Source of the DNA: Polydactylus sextarius
Taxonomy: Eukaryota; Chordata; Actinopteri; Polynemidae
DNA length: 64,000 nt
Direction of reading: 5' to 3'
Assembly: GCA_016801845.1 (NCBI GenBank)
Contig: CM028918.1
Coordinates: 16,546,501-16,610,500, forward strand
Shown here: one piece after another, positions 35,632 through 53,937 of the stretch
How the letters are laid out: each line of letters begins with the position of its first letter
Position numbering within the stretch: position 1 is the stretch's first letter
Translations under genes and position numbers: made by a program
The notes under the pieces: model-generated
Databases searched by the model: none
Told to the model about the DNA's origin: nothing
What the model saw: the letters and a program-made list of their open reading frames with translations, nothing else

Positions 35632-37078
35632 ATCTTTTGTTCATCCGACGCTGACACACGGCCTTCCGATGCTGATGAGCCAATAGTAGAGCAGCAAGAG
35701 AGCTCGTAGTATCCTGCGCTACTGCCAGGGTGTAAATTTGAATGTAATCTGTGACCATGTGGAGGCTGGGTAGCCATGCTGCAACAGCTTGTATAGTGAC
35801 ATCATATACTCCTTCTTAGTAAAGAACAATGATCAACTGATCAACTGATCAATGATCTATAATCCATAATAATAACAATAGAAGTGGCAGAATTGTTTTT
35901 CATTCACTGTGCTTATTTATTTATGTATAGTGTAACCGTGTAATGTGTTTTAGGCACAATTTCAGTATTTAAAGGCATTAAATGTGTGTTTTGTCTACAC
36001 ATTTGTCTTTCAAGACCTTATCAAAATGTTAATGTTCATTCTAAATAGTCAAATAAATGATTCAACGAATCAGAGCACACGTCAGAGGGGTCCCTTTCTG
36101 GCTCCAATCAGCTTGTCCATATGCTCAGGTCGTTATCTGCTCTAATCCTAATCATCCTTTGACCCAGTGGGACTCCACTGCAGCAGGTACAAGCCGCAGG
36201 TGATTCACATACATTTGTGTAAAAATATATAAAGAAATAGACACTGTGAACTTGAAACTGGACTGGAAACATTGGGGTAACTTATTTAATTTAGTGTCGG
36301 GTGTTTTTCCTGTAATAAACCATAAAAAAACATATAGCAGTTTGGTGCCAGACTCCCTGAAACAGTGATGGGAGTGTACGTTTAGAATGATGTGCTCTGT
36401 TGTCCCTGTAACCACATCTTTCAGTCTTATCACTGTATGTTAACACATACTGGAGCAGCCTGCACCTGTGGAAAAAAAACAAAAATATTAATTAAAAGTC
36501 TACAGTTTCCATAACTCACACATAACACATAAATTGACTTTGGGACAGGCACTTTGATCCCAACCCTGGACCTGACTGTGACTGAGATGGAGCTTAATCA
36601 CAATATCCTCCTTATTCAAAACATCAAATAAAAATTATAGTTATTACTGGTAAATTGTCTTATCTTTCCCAGTGGTAACAGATCTGATAAAAGTGTTTTT
36701 TTTTTTTAAAATGATAATATCAAAATAGGATTTACAACAAAGTTTTAGTCAAAGGGCCAAAACAAAGTTTAGACGCCTCAATTAAATGGCTTGATGGAGA
36801 GGGAGAGAGAAGAGTGAGGAGCTCTCACTCCGTTGTTAATCAGGCACCAACTGGGGAAAAAAAAAAAACAATCTGTCTGATCATTTTGTTTAGTTTAAAT
36901 AGACCAAATGCATCAGGAAGAGAAGTATAGTATGGGTATCTAAAATAAAATATATAAAAGTTTACAGGTATTTAAAAATCCGTAACTTCCTTTCTTGGTG
37001 TTAAATTTGAGACAGAGTAACACATCACAACAAACATAGAAGATCTTTGACGCGCAGCGGCGCTTCTTCAAGTTTCCC
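35283..37078. other. head-to-head intergenic region of flvcr1 and spata45
   Basis: It contains the flvcr1 promoter side (35283 upward) and spacer. A (CT)n tract fills about 35560-35633. No extra exon seen. Confidence 0.5.
35560..35620. repeat. (CT)30 polypyrimidine microsatellite
   Basis: 61-base pure CT tract, interrupted extension to about 35633, roughly 280 bases upstream of the flvcr1 start codon. GA/CT tracts near promoters can adopt non-B structures. Confidence 0.95.
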
Positions 37079-37092
37079 GTTGCCATGGAATC
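37079..37092 (+). promoter_or_regulatory. X-box-like RFX site upstream of spata45
   Basis: GTTGCCATGGAATC matches the RFX palindrome GTTGCCATGGCAAC at 12 of 14 positions. It lies 76 bases before the spata45 start codon, a typical promoter position. RFX factors drive cilia and sperm genes. Confidence 0.5.
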
Positions 37093-37167
37093 TGTAGATC
37101 TACCACGCGACCAAGCTTTGGATAATTAATAAAACAGGAAAACTACACTTCACTTCAAACAAGCGTA

Positions 37168-37625
37168 ATGTCCGGTTCTGAGGAGCGGGCTCTGCTGGAG
37201 CTGAACCTGCGGAGGGAGACGTGGTGTCAGGTGGAGGTGGACCCCCGCCAGGTCTGGAAGAGAACCGAGAGGAGGCACTACCGGAGTCACCTGCGGACCA
37301 GCCCGGTCCTCCTCACCGCCCTGACCACCGAGCCGCAGCGCCGAGCGGGCTGCTCTGAGCCGCCTCCCCCGGTCAAACTTCCAGAGAGAAGGCACTTCGA
37401 AGACAACTGTGAGGAGGCTTGTTTGTACATTTTAACTGATATTTTGACCTCTCACGTAGACATTAGATCTATTTACTGTGTGTGTGGTTTAACACTAACT
37501 ATGCCAATATCATATTTCAATAATTAATATCATTAATAACAGATGTGGCTGTTATTTGAGCCTTGTAGCTCACACCTTTAATCTGTAATCCACCCTCTCT
37601 TTCAGATAAATCACACCTGGTGTAG
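37168..37625 (+). CDS. spata45: spermatogenesis-associated protein 45 homolog
   Basis: Two exons, 37168-37408 and 37606-37625, joined at phase 1 (AAC T, then AT AAA) and ending HLV then TAG, give 86 residues. The human protein is about 98. The sequence starts MSGSEERALLELNLRRETWC and is rich in arginine, with no membrane segment or signal peptide. It is identified by its place between FLVCR1 and TATDN3 and by the small basic protein with a LNLRRE(T/S)WC-like start. Biochemical function is unknown; the mammalian gene is testis-enriched. Its stop is 312 bases from the convergent tatdn3 stop. An RFX-like site lies just upstream. Confidence 0.82.
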
Positions 37626-37937
37626 ACGCTACAAGTACTGGCACCTGAACACACTCCACACAGTCTTCACTATTTTATTAAACAATATTAATTTAATAAT
37701 ACCAGTATTGTACAACAGTTAAATTAGAATGCAACATAATAAAAAACATAATTACACATCCCCTTCTCTGATTTGCTGAGTGTTTTCCTGAGTGACACTC
37801 GATACTCGACCCTTTGACCTGGTTCTGGTGCAAACCGTGGGATTGTCTGGTAGCAACAGGTGAAATCATCCACGATGCTGTGATGATCAAGTCCTCAAAA
37901 CCAAAACAAACATTTCAGAAAGTCCCGTACGTGTGTG

Positions 37938-42108
<4,171 letters not shown>

Positions 42109-42314
42109 TTAAAATCCAAATCGTATGAGCTAAGAAGAGAAAAGTCATAAAATATTTCCAACATTTGTCCAGAGTCCAAGTTAAACTAACATCCAGACAG
42201 AAAAAAAAAACGCGATAGAAGACTTGTTGCTGGGGACGATTTTAGCGGTCGGACACGGAAGTTCGTAGTTCATTTCCGGATTACGTCAAAAAATATAAAC
42301 AGTTGGCGGCAAAG
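42109..42314. promoter_or_regulatory. shared bidirectional promoter of tatdn3 and nsl1
   Basis: 206 bases separate the two start codons. It contains ETS-type cores (CGGAAGT at 42256-42262, TTTCCGGA at 42273-42280) directly followed by a CRE half-site TTACGTCA (42281-42288). There is no TATA box at a convincing place. ETS plus CRE is a common pattern of bidirectional housekeeping promoters. Confidence 0.7.
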
Positions 42315-44259
42315 ATGGCGACCGTGGAGGTGGAGAAGTCCTCTGGCGCCGAAACAAATGAAGAATACAGAGTTCAAGTAACATCGAAAAAACAAGTTAT
42401 CGAGCAGATAAATAAATACAAAGACATCCTGAAGACAGCTTACGACGGACAGTCGGACATTGAAGAGGAGACGAAACGAGTGTTGCTCCAAGAGCTGCTG
42501 GCGGTGGGTTGGACACAGATGTTTACATCGTAATATCACTAACAAAACATTTGATTTGGTGTTAATCAAAACCTTCATGTAAAGTATACATTAACAGTTT
42601 TTTTTCATGATTTTCACCAAACCTCATTCGGTATAGTTTTGTTTTGCTGCCGCACACATCAGTTGATATTATATTAAAGACTCTTTAAGAATGTGTCGAG
42701 ACGAGCAAATACATTTAACATAAAGTCAAACAGGGTAATGTTATTTTAATACAGTTGTCCTCAGCAGTTTATACCTTCACCTAGAAGTAGTGTTGAAACT
42801 GTCAACAACACACGATATAATGATAGAACCGTTACTGACTAATACAGTGACAGTATTAGTGTTTTCATCATTATAGATTTTCACCGATGTCTGTAAAATG
42901 TGAAACGTCCACAGATCACGGTAATATTTTCATGTTTGGTCTGACAAACCTAAAACCCCAAAATATATTCAGCAAGTGTGTGCGGCCAATACAAGCTTGA
43001 AAACACTTGACACTTTACTTAAAAATGTCAAAAATCATCACAATATTACAGATTAAACTTTAATTCAATTGACCAAGCTCCACACAAGACAATGGTTCAA
43101 AAATGAATAAACTATCTAGTTAGACTTAGTTACCATGAAGCTCTTGAACATTTGAACCATTTGTGCATCAGTTGTTGAGCAGTTATGTAACAACACATTA
43201 GCTTAGACAGTTTGGCTGAGTTGATCAGCACATCACAGAAAAAATAACATAAAACAGTGTTGACAAGTCTGTGACCTAACATTTGTAGTATAGTGAGTAA
43301 AGTCACAATAGAAGAGAGTGTTTTCTAGGACCCTTTGTGTTCGCTGTAGCCATAGTATGAAAAAAAAACAAAACATCATCATAGTCACTAGTTTGAGGCA
43401 TTTACTGATAATTAAAAAAAAATCTACATATTGATAATCTATTCATCCTCAATAAAAACTACACACATTATTCTTGTCATGTCATATCTATGCTGTGTTA
43501 TTAATTCACTGATTATTATTTGTTTCTGGGCAGAACTTTGAGGCGGCTGTTCAGGACAATGTGCTGGTGAATGGACAACCGTGGGAGGAGGCACCTGATG
43601 CTGACGGTAATTCACTGTCCTCTTTAACAGTCGTTATAACGTACTTTCAAGGAGAAAGTGTCAAACTGCCTTCTTGAAATAAAACCTGTTTAATAAATTA
43701 CAGCGTGTTTTTTTTCTGCCCTGCTGACACGCTGAACAGAGGGTGTGGACGCAAAAAGCCACCTGGATGACACCATAGTGGAGACCACCAGGAGGCGCCG
43801 CGTGTACCCGAGACAGATCCTGCCCCATGTTGTCCACTGTCTCAAGGCTGAACGCAAACTCATGGTGAGTGTCAAGAGTCACTCTGTCTGTATTTCCTGG
43901 CTCTGACAGACACATACACGGGGATTAAAAAGCAGCAACATTTCAACCTTACAAACAACTTTTAATGACAGTGTCACATATTAAGACTTATTACTGATGT
44001 AAAATGCACATGAAAACATTAAATAGCAGCCATAATAAAGTCTATAATTATGGTGCTCTGTCTTTTTTTCCAGGGGATGTATGAGGATGCAGTCAAACCT
44101 CAGGAAGTGGTCAAAGACCCTGAACAAGGTAATTGTTTTATTCTTATTACTAATACACACAATCACACACACAGTTTTAATGTGGGTGCTTTAATATGAC
44201 ATACTCACTTTTATTTGTAAAATAATACACTTTATTTTCTGAGAATTAGTTAGAATGTC

Positions 44260-44322
<63 letters not shown>

Positions 44323-45131
44323 TTTCTGTGGTTTGGAGCTGGGTTTGAAATGTCATACACTCACTCACCCCTGTGGGTGCACACACAGAACTACTGCACA
44401 CACTATACATTTTCCTGCTTTCATATAATCAGGAAGAACCACTTCTCTTCAAAATCTGAACATTCGAAACTTTCACACCCACAAAACTGAAATCCCTAAA
44501 TGCATCAGTGCTCTTTGTTCACCTTGTGAGTTTCAGTTGACCTCATGAACAACGCAGAGGTTTGTCTGCAGAGTCATGGGAGTTAACCACTGTCCACTTA
44601 TTGTTATTGCAGGAAACCACATGTTGTTCTATTAAGTCATGTTTGGTCTCATGTTCACTAAATGCATGAGGTTGGAACGTTATTAATTGTTTCTGTCATC
44701 GTGTGTTTGTATCATCAGAGAGCATCATGAATGAGTTGTCAGCAGCAGCTCCTGGGATAATGAAACAGGCCATCCAGGTCATAAAGGTGAACAAAGCAAA
44801 CTTTGTTGTAGTGTACAAACCTTCCTTTTAATATACACGTGTGAATGCCTTTAATAACACATTGTTGATGTTTTTTCTACAGTCGATCAACACTCTTGAG
44901 AAACAGGCTGAAGGCCTCTGTCAGATCCTCAACATGAAACCCAGCTCTGCCACTCTGGAGATCCACAGAGAGGTGTTCAGCTGCAGCGGCCAATCGGACG
45001 CCCCGCCTCCTGCTGTCGTGAAGAACAGGCAGCCAATCAAGAGAGCTGTGGAGGAGGCTGCGGCCGCAGACTGCTACGTACCTCTCGCCAAGAAACCAGA
45101 TTGTCCTGCGGGAGAGGACAAAACAGAGTGA
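42315..45131 (+). CDS. nsl1: NSL1, MIS12 kinetochore complex component
   Basis: Six exons: 42315-42503, 43534-43606, 43740-43864, 44074-44128, 44719-44786 and 44883-45131. They keep frame and give 252 residues. Landmarks shared with human NSL1 are YRVQVTSKK near the N-terminus, NGQPWEEA, RRVYPRQILPHVV (human has YPRKILECVI), EQAEG-like helices and LEIHREVFSC. The protein is part of the four-subunit MIS12 complex, which links centromeric chromatin to NDC80. The basic C-tail (PIKRAVEEA, PLAKKP) is where the human protein contacts NDC80; conservation of that contact is inferred. The first ATG (42315, context AAGATGG) is chosen; the in-frame TTG at 42303 is not a start. A candidate poly(A) signal is at 45379. 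Confidence 0.93.
44262..44320. repeat. (TA)n microsatellite
   Basis: 59-base TA tract in nsl1 intron 4. Confidence 0.95.
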
Positions 45132-45378
45132 CAATTAAAACGATTGTCAGCACAGAACAACTAAGACGACATGATGAAGCAATGAAACAGTATACGCCTT
45201 CGTTTTAAACGCACCAGCAGATGTGTTTCCATGTCTCCACTTTGTGACAGACAAACTGATGTTTCAGTGACACTAAAGACATTTCACAAATCATTAGAAT
45301 CTTGTCTGGCCCTTAAACAACGTCTTAAATTGAATTAAATCATTTGCCACTGAAACTCAACATTTGAATTTATGAAAA

Positions 45379-45384
45379 AATAAA
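45379..45384 (+). terminator. candidate nsl1 polyadenylation signal
   Basis: AATAAA 248 bases after the nsl1 stop codon, the first on this strand downstream. Confidence 0.55.
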
Positions 45385-45690
45385 GAAATAAGTGTGTTAA
45401 GACTAAAACCATAAAGGTGACTTGACTTGCTCTCATCCTGTTCATATTGTATAAACACGTGTTCCACTTCCAGAAACTTTTTTTTTCTTTTCAATCATAT
45501 TTGTTTGCTCATTTAAGAATCTGTAAAGATGTTTTCTGTAATATAAACGTATCCTTTTTTTTTTAAACACCTACACCCTGCTCGTCCTGTGTCTTTTTTT
45601 CTAAGGAAAAGACTAATTAGTTGTCAGCTGTGGCCTCCTCAGTCACATGACTTTTGTGAAGTGTCCACAGCACTTTTTTTTAAAGGGCAG

Positions 45691-45720
45691 CAAAAGTGAA
45701 AAGAAAGCTGAAGTGAAACT
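45691..45720 (+). promoter_or_regulatory. IRF/ETS-IRF composite-like element upstream of batf3
   Basis: The stretch contains AAAAGTGAAAAGAAAG followed by CTGAAGTGAAACT. GAAGTGAAAC is one base from the ETS-IRF composite GGAANNGAAA, and the A/G-rich GAAA spacing fits IRF sites. It lies about 150 bases before the batf3 start codon. In mammals IRF8 acts upstream of BATF3; the same here is inference. Confidence 0.5.
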
Positions 45721-45870
45721 CCAGCCGTCTGTTTTGACTTCACACTGGACACACAACAACTAACACTTCATGTTGCAGCAGAGCCAGCGTGCAGGACGTC
45801 CACCTGTGTTTTTTGTTTGTTTTGTTTTTTTTCTTCATCTCTTTTTAATGCATGTATTTAAAAATCTGGG

Positions 45871-47547
<1,677 letters not shown>

Positions 47548-47612
47548 GGTGAAGGGATGATGTTTCTGACCACAGCACCTTGTGGTCTGAACTACTCAGT
47601 GTGTAATACAAC

Positions 47613-47618
47613 AATAAA
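47613..47618 (+). terminator. candidate batf3 polyadenylation signal
   Basis: AATAAA 66 bases after the stop codon. Confidence 0.55.
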
Positions 47619-49004
47619 CCTCTAGAGGGCAGCGTTCGCCGTGATCACGAATGTAGCGGCTGTGTAAACAGGTGTCTGCTGCCGCTAAAGTCCAGTGCCA
47701 GATTTTATAATGACAGTGAAAGAGCCTCCCCTGGTGGTTTAACTTTTTTACACACCGACTTGTGTCCATACTGTAAATACAGCGACAGATGTCATCACAC
47801 TCTACTCCACTTTCAGCTAACAAATGAAAACATGACTAAGTGTCTTTCATCAGTTTGTCCATTTCTTAGTATTGGTTCTTTTTCTGCTGTATCAATGACT
47901 AAAGAAGGAATAAACAAATAAACGATTCATTTAAAATAATAAAATCATACACTAACATGACTTGTGTTATTAATTATGAATTAAAAATAACACATGATAT
48001 TCTACTGCTGGCTTATTCTTACTTAGAACCATTTGTTCATAAATGTAGTGGAACAGCTACTGAACACAACTTGACATTTTCAGTCTGTAGTAAACTTGTT
48101 TGATTAAATTATGATGTATTGACGTATTATTCATTCATTTTACACAATACATTTCTATATGTACAATAACAGAGCGCTATAATTATAGTGATATTAATGA
48201 ATTAAAGTCTGTTAACTTGTACTAAAGGTTTATACAAGGTTAGTGGTAAAGGTTAAAGGTTAATGGGTTAGAAAATTACCTAATTTATGTTAACACAGCA
48301 CAAACATTGGGTTGATAAATGACTGAAGACCAGGCTTATTAGAAAGGGTTATATCTTTAATAAAATACATTTATGCAAATTAATGCAATTTAAATCTCTT
48401 TACTATCATTATTATTTCCAAATAAATTTAACCCATTATTGTATCAGTGCACAGTTTTAATGTCAAACCTCTCGAAAGATTTCTGCTCCTTGAGTCAGGG
48501 ATGAGCAATTACAACCACGTGGGTTTCCAGACTGTAACTCCTTAAATGAATCCCCCTTTAGCTGATTTCAAATATTGATGAATTATTAACTGTCTGTACC
48601 AACCCCTCAGTGAAGCTATGTTGATGTTTACAGAGAAATCCTCAATATTTCAGCAAAAGTTTCGCTTTAAATATTTGATATTTGAATAAAAACTGAATTT
48701 GAAAGTGTTGCAGATTTGAATATTTGCTTGGGCACAACACATAAACTTGTAAGTTGGAATCAACTGAGGTTGGTGATTCAGTGACCCGTCTTTTATTTCA
48801 TAGACTATTAACGTTCACACCGAACAAAAAACGATTGTGTACAGATGTGGAAAATACTGTTTCTGAGATATTACTTAATTTCTCTGAAGCTGTTGGGGTC
48901 ATTTTAAGGTTATATATATGTGTATGTGTCAGACTGCTGCCATAAACTCTGTGGTTCAGATATGTTGATGCACAGTTCCCCAATTTGACCACAGTCACAT
49001 CGGT

Positions 49005-49143
49005 TATATAATCTGCTGACAGTTTCGCTTTTATTTTTCATTCCTCCTCGACGCTGAGGTGAACAAAAAGTTACTCTTGACAGAGAGGACGCTGACGTAA
49101 AGCAAAGCTGAAGTGGTGAATTGAGCTGGCGAAGCTGAAGTGG
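49005..49143 (+). promoter_or_regulatory. TATA/ISRE/CRE-like motif cluster
   Basis: TATATAA (49005-49011), AGTTTCGCTTTT (49021-49032, ISRE-like), TGACGTAA (49093-49100, CRE-like) and two copies of AAGCTGAAGTGG (49105-49116, 49132-49143). The last motif also occurs as AAGCTGAAGTGA in the batf3 promoter. Regulatory function is inferred from motifs only. Confidence 0.35.
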
Positions 49144-49574
49144 AACTGAACCATTTCATTCATGCAGAGTTCTGGGAAACATGGGATGATGATGGATCGT
49201 AAAAAGTTCCTACCTTAGCGCTAGTAAAGGTCAAAGTTTTTATTGTTCAAACAGTGTGACTGCATAAGTCACCACCATACAAATCACCTTTTATAGTGAC
49301 TTATATTGACTCTAGCATGTGTACAACAGAATGCGTGTTCAGTGCAATGTACTGAACACAGGCCTCCTGCTTCCTGTAATATATACACTGTAAGCAATGT
49401 AATGATAGATATGATATGATAGATGTAAGATAATGTAAATTTATGATCACGTTTTTTATCTAATGATCACATCAAGTGCTTCTGCTGCATATACAGGTCA
49501 ACTCATGATAACTGTGCCATTTACAAAGGAGTTTTGCACCTCAGTTTATGTATCATTTGTAAATGAACAAGAGA

Positions 49575-49840
49575 TGTGCAGCTGTGGAGGTAGAGGCACT
49601 AATCAGAAGGTCAGCAGTTTGATTCCTGTCTCCTCCTGTCCACATGTCGAAGTATCCTTGTGAAGGTTACTGAACTTGTCCAAATTTCCTCTGATGACAG
49701 TACCGTGAATGTGTGAATGTGATTAGCAAAAAATTTACTGTGTATAGATAACCGTGCTATGTGATAGTCAACTGTAATGTAAAGCAGAAGACTAGAAAAG
49801 TGCTGTGTGAATGCAGTCAATTTACTATTTACTGTTTACT
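49575..49840 (+). mobile_element. tRNA-derived SINE of a second family
   Basis: The head carries GGAGGTAGAGGCACTAATCA and AGAAGGTCAGCAGTTTGATT (B-box-like). The body has CCACATGTCGAAGTATCCTT, the middle GTGAATGTGTGAATGTGATT, and it ends in a GAATGCAGTCAATTTAC-type tail. I recognise this as a widespread fish SINE. Confidence 0.75.
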
Positions 49841-52800
49841 GATGTAAGATGTGTCACACTCCAGACGCTCCAGCGACACAAATCGGATTCAAATTCAGTT
49901 GAATTAGTCACAGCTCACAACAAATCCACAGGGATGGTCCTTATCTAGTTAATGATGCCTGACATTACTATAGCAACTCATGCAGACAGGTCTGATCACA
50001 TGCAAATGACAACTTGGACAGGTCTGTTCTTAAAACCTGATTTGAGAAATAAAACTGTTTTGCCCACAAAGAGTCTTACCCTGACCTTCCTGCATGTACC
50101 TGCTCAGGGCTCACTGTCATCAAGTTTATAAAAAATGCAAACATTTTGGCAACCTGTGAAAAAGTTCTGCAAAGAAGCATTTTCACAAATGCTGTGATTA
50201 TGTCCTGAAGGTATTTCCAGAAATGTCTATAGAGTATATCAGATACATTATTTATTAGAGATAAAACACATGTCTGATAAACTCAGTGAAGAAATACTTT
50301 ATTATCACTTTATTTTCCTATCCACACAGATTGTAACCAAGGATGACATATGCACTGGCTCAAATTTGACATGAAGCTGTTTGATTTCCAATGAATTATA
50401 TTTGTTTGAATTAAAATCACATTAGATCACCAGGCACAACATTTATATCTGGCTTGCACTGTAGCAGAAGGGAGAAAATATATAATTTCTTGTCTTATCC
50501 TGTCATTCACAACAACAGTGGCAGAAAGAATATTTTCTTAAACTGAATGGCCAAAAGACATTTTGAACATTCTGGATAAATCTTCATATATCAGCTGGTT
50601 TATTATGTTAAATCTCTTCTTGGTTTTATGCTTGGAATACTGTCCAATCACATGTGGGTGTAATAACAGTTAAAAACATTAGCTGTTGCCATGCAAGCTC
50701 TGAATAAAGCGAGCACAGAAAAGTTGAGTCAGTCAACATTGAATTCACCTTGCACAACCCCAGTCCTCAAACTCTGCCCATATCCAGTGGGCGGAGCACA
50801 TGAACGCAGCCCCTTCAGGCTCTCCACCAGCATTTATGGCAAAAGCTAAATATGGTCAAACTTCAAAATCAAAACATTCAGCATAATACTAAAATATACT
50901 TAATAAAATCTATAACATAAAACACTTGGCGCGGGAACTTCCTGAAAGTGCAAAACATTACATTACAGTCAAAACATTAATCAATGTTCAGCATTTGGAA
51001 ATCTGTAGGTTTTATATAAGAACACCAGTTTTACTACACACTGCTTTGAAAGGGATCTGGAAATTCGACATGAAATGTCATTACATCATAATTAAGGATG
51101 TCAGATATTGACTTTTGACCAGCGTGTCTGGCGTATGTCAAGGGCCGCTGATCTACAGGTTTTATGGACCGGTCAGGCTAATATATAAATAAAAAAGTGT
51201 CGGGACTGTCAGGGCTGTCGTGACTATGGCCATAGAGCTGATGGCTGTTCTGGACTTTTCCAGAACGCACAGATCGCTAGTCTGCCATTGCGCGACTGTG
51301 CGCACAAACACACGTACACACACGCGCTGCAGTGTGTAGTTAATTAATAATAAGATCACCTCCATCCAAATCACCACCTATTCAACATACCTCCCTCTGG
51401 ATAAAGGTTCAGATCCATCAGGTGCAAAACAAACAGACTAAAAAATAGTTTCTACCCGTGGGTAGTCAGGACTCTTAATGCACCAAAACAATAACAAAAC
51501 AATGACACCACCCCTTCCACCACCATTCTGCAGATTTCCTCAGTAAAGTGAGGACATCGCACAGTCAAATAGATGCCAGACCGGTTTCTTAAGCGGTTGC
51601 CTGAGCCACCTCTATTGGGTCGTCACACCAGTGACCAAAAAAACAAAAGCAATTCTGGGACAGGAAATACCACATCACAGTGAAGTTCTGGGGAATACAG
51701 TACAGACACAGACATGCTCTTATTTCATATATCCAAAACCAGGCAACTATGACACACACAGCTTAAGTCAGGCTGCCCCTCCCTGATCACAAAGATTTGT
51801 AGAAGATTTTCGGCATTTCATTAACTGCTTAAAAAGAAAATACAGAGAAATAAATTCTCTTTTACAGTTTTCTCACTAGCAGGAAGTGGAGTCTGTGGTT
51901 TTGCTGGCCTATATTGTAATGAGAAAATAGAAAATCAAAATAATACTGTTCAACTGTTGTTACTGTTGTTGTTTTAACTACAAAAGTCCCAGAGAAAAGG
52001 AACACAATGGATGTAGATACAATGATCCTTGATGTTGATCAAAGCTACAAAACAGAGATTTATGATCTTCATCTATCACTTTTTAATTAGCTAAACACTT
52101 CTTACATGAAAAAAATCTGGCTGACTTTTTTATGTATTTTCCTTTTCAAAATTTCTTATGAACAACAAACATGAATAACTTTACTCAAACAACATCCACA
52201 AAGAAATAAAAAAAACCCAAAATACCCTCAGACACACCAGCGCTGACATGCCTCCAACTGTATGAATGCCTTCTGTATTCTTAGTTATTTCTTTGGAAGA
52301 CGAGACAAGGCAATTAAGTTAAGCATGGCAGTTATCAGTTTATTATTGAAGACAATCCAACAAAACAATGTACCAATGAACTTACACAAAACACAGTTAG
52401 TTGCAGGTTGTAAATGTACCGCAGATACAAGTCCTAGGGAAGGTAAGTTTCTCAGGAAATCTACAGTATCCTGAACCTGTTAGGCTGATGAAAGTCTGAT
52501 CAAAATCAAAGACAAACAAACACATAAAAACATATCAACACAGATAAAATAAAAATAAAGATGAAATAAACCTCAAATAATATCTGTCAGAAGATATAAC
52601 TATGACTTTGCTGTGCATTCAAAGATGTAACAACATAATTTTTTAAGTGGGCATCCATCCATTCATCTTTTCATCCATCCAGCCAACTGCTTATCAAGGT
52701 TTATATCATGGTGGCAGCGCATCAAACAAGATAGGCCAGGTTTCCCTCAAGCTAGCGATGCTTCCCAACTCATCTTAGAACATCTCAACATCCCACATAG

Positions 52801-53559
52801 AACATCCCACATTTTTATGCATCATTAATGAATGTCATAAACTCCATCACTTGCTATTATCCCGTCTTCCAACAAATGTCCCAGAACCGTTCCCAGAATT
52901 TTGCAGAGAAATATTTTCATATAAAAATTGAGAAACCAAGATTCTTGACACATTTCCTCCCCCTCCTGGTTTTAATCTGCCTTCTTCCTCTTTTATACAA
53001 CTGTGCAGACACTACGATTTTTCACCCCTCATGTGAAATCCTCCCCCTGTTTTGACAATGTTACAACAGTTTCCTCTGAAATGATCAATGGTGCAATCTG
53101 CCCACACTTTAATAACAACAATTCCTGTGTCTTTGACTTTATTGTTTAACATGTCCACTCCCTCCAGTCATTTGTAAAATCTAACAATATGCCTTTGAAT
53201 GTAAGAAAGTTATGGGGTTTACCAAAGTTTGGGTGAATTTATAATCAATTAAACTTGGAGTCAAACCCCACCCATTTTTTTTTTTTAATTTTGACATCTC
53301 ACAGCCTCTTATGGTGAAGATTTCATCATGGAAAAAAAAAATCTTTCCGATCTAGGGAAAGTTTCCAACCCACATCTGAAGTTTTATCTGCATATTTCAT
53401 GTCAAGATCCATAACAGATGTATGGTATTCCTTCAAATTATTACTAAAGTGAGTACTACTTTACAGATCTGTCAAGTTGCGTAGATTTGTACACGTGCCT
53501 CCAGCATTAGAAAAACTGATACTGACTTTATTACTGATAAAAAACTGATACTGATGTGA

Positions 53560-53937
53560 CTTTATTTGTTATGAATAGCAGGGCAGAACACCACACCACT
53601 GCTTTGCCTACCACGCTTCCAGGGAGGAAGTCAGGAATGCAGTCACTTTGGTGTGACAGATATTCAGTATCACACACTTGGAATACCGGCATCATGCCAT
53701 CCCATGAGCAACAGCAACAAGAGCCCATCATGTAGAGAAGCACCAGTATAAAAAGATGCTCATCTAAATGATACGTTGGAAGTTTGCCCAGTCTGCCAAA
53801 CTGCAAATCATTAAGCCCACCCATGCCAAATATGCTGTTGCTGCTTCGCTTGCTGCCAAAACACCTCTGACCCGCTGAGGCACGGATGCCACATGCCCTC
53901 TGAAAGTGCCCTGTGGTATCTGTCACCAAGACGTTAG
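53560..53937 (-). mobile_element. 3' fragment of a dispersed fish transposon
   Basis: The minus strand begins CTTGGTGACAGATACCACAG and continues GGGCACTTTCAGAGGGCATG and CAGCGGGTCAGAGGTGTTTT, text that recurs in fish genomes at the end of a transposon. The 132-residue frame at 53531-53929 comes from this repeat and is not a host gene. Family uncertain. Confidence 0.5.

Noticed and set aside
35423..35777. Frames with Ser-Leu or Arg-Glu repeats
   Set aside because: They arise from the (CT)n tract.
42303..42314. Upstream in-frame start for nsl1 at 42303
   Set aside because: The codon is TTG; the first ATG, in good context, is at 42315.
53531..53929. 132-residue frame as a host gene
   Set aside because: The nucleotide sequence matches a dispersed fish transposon end.
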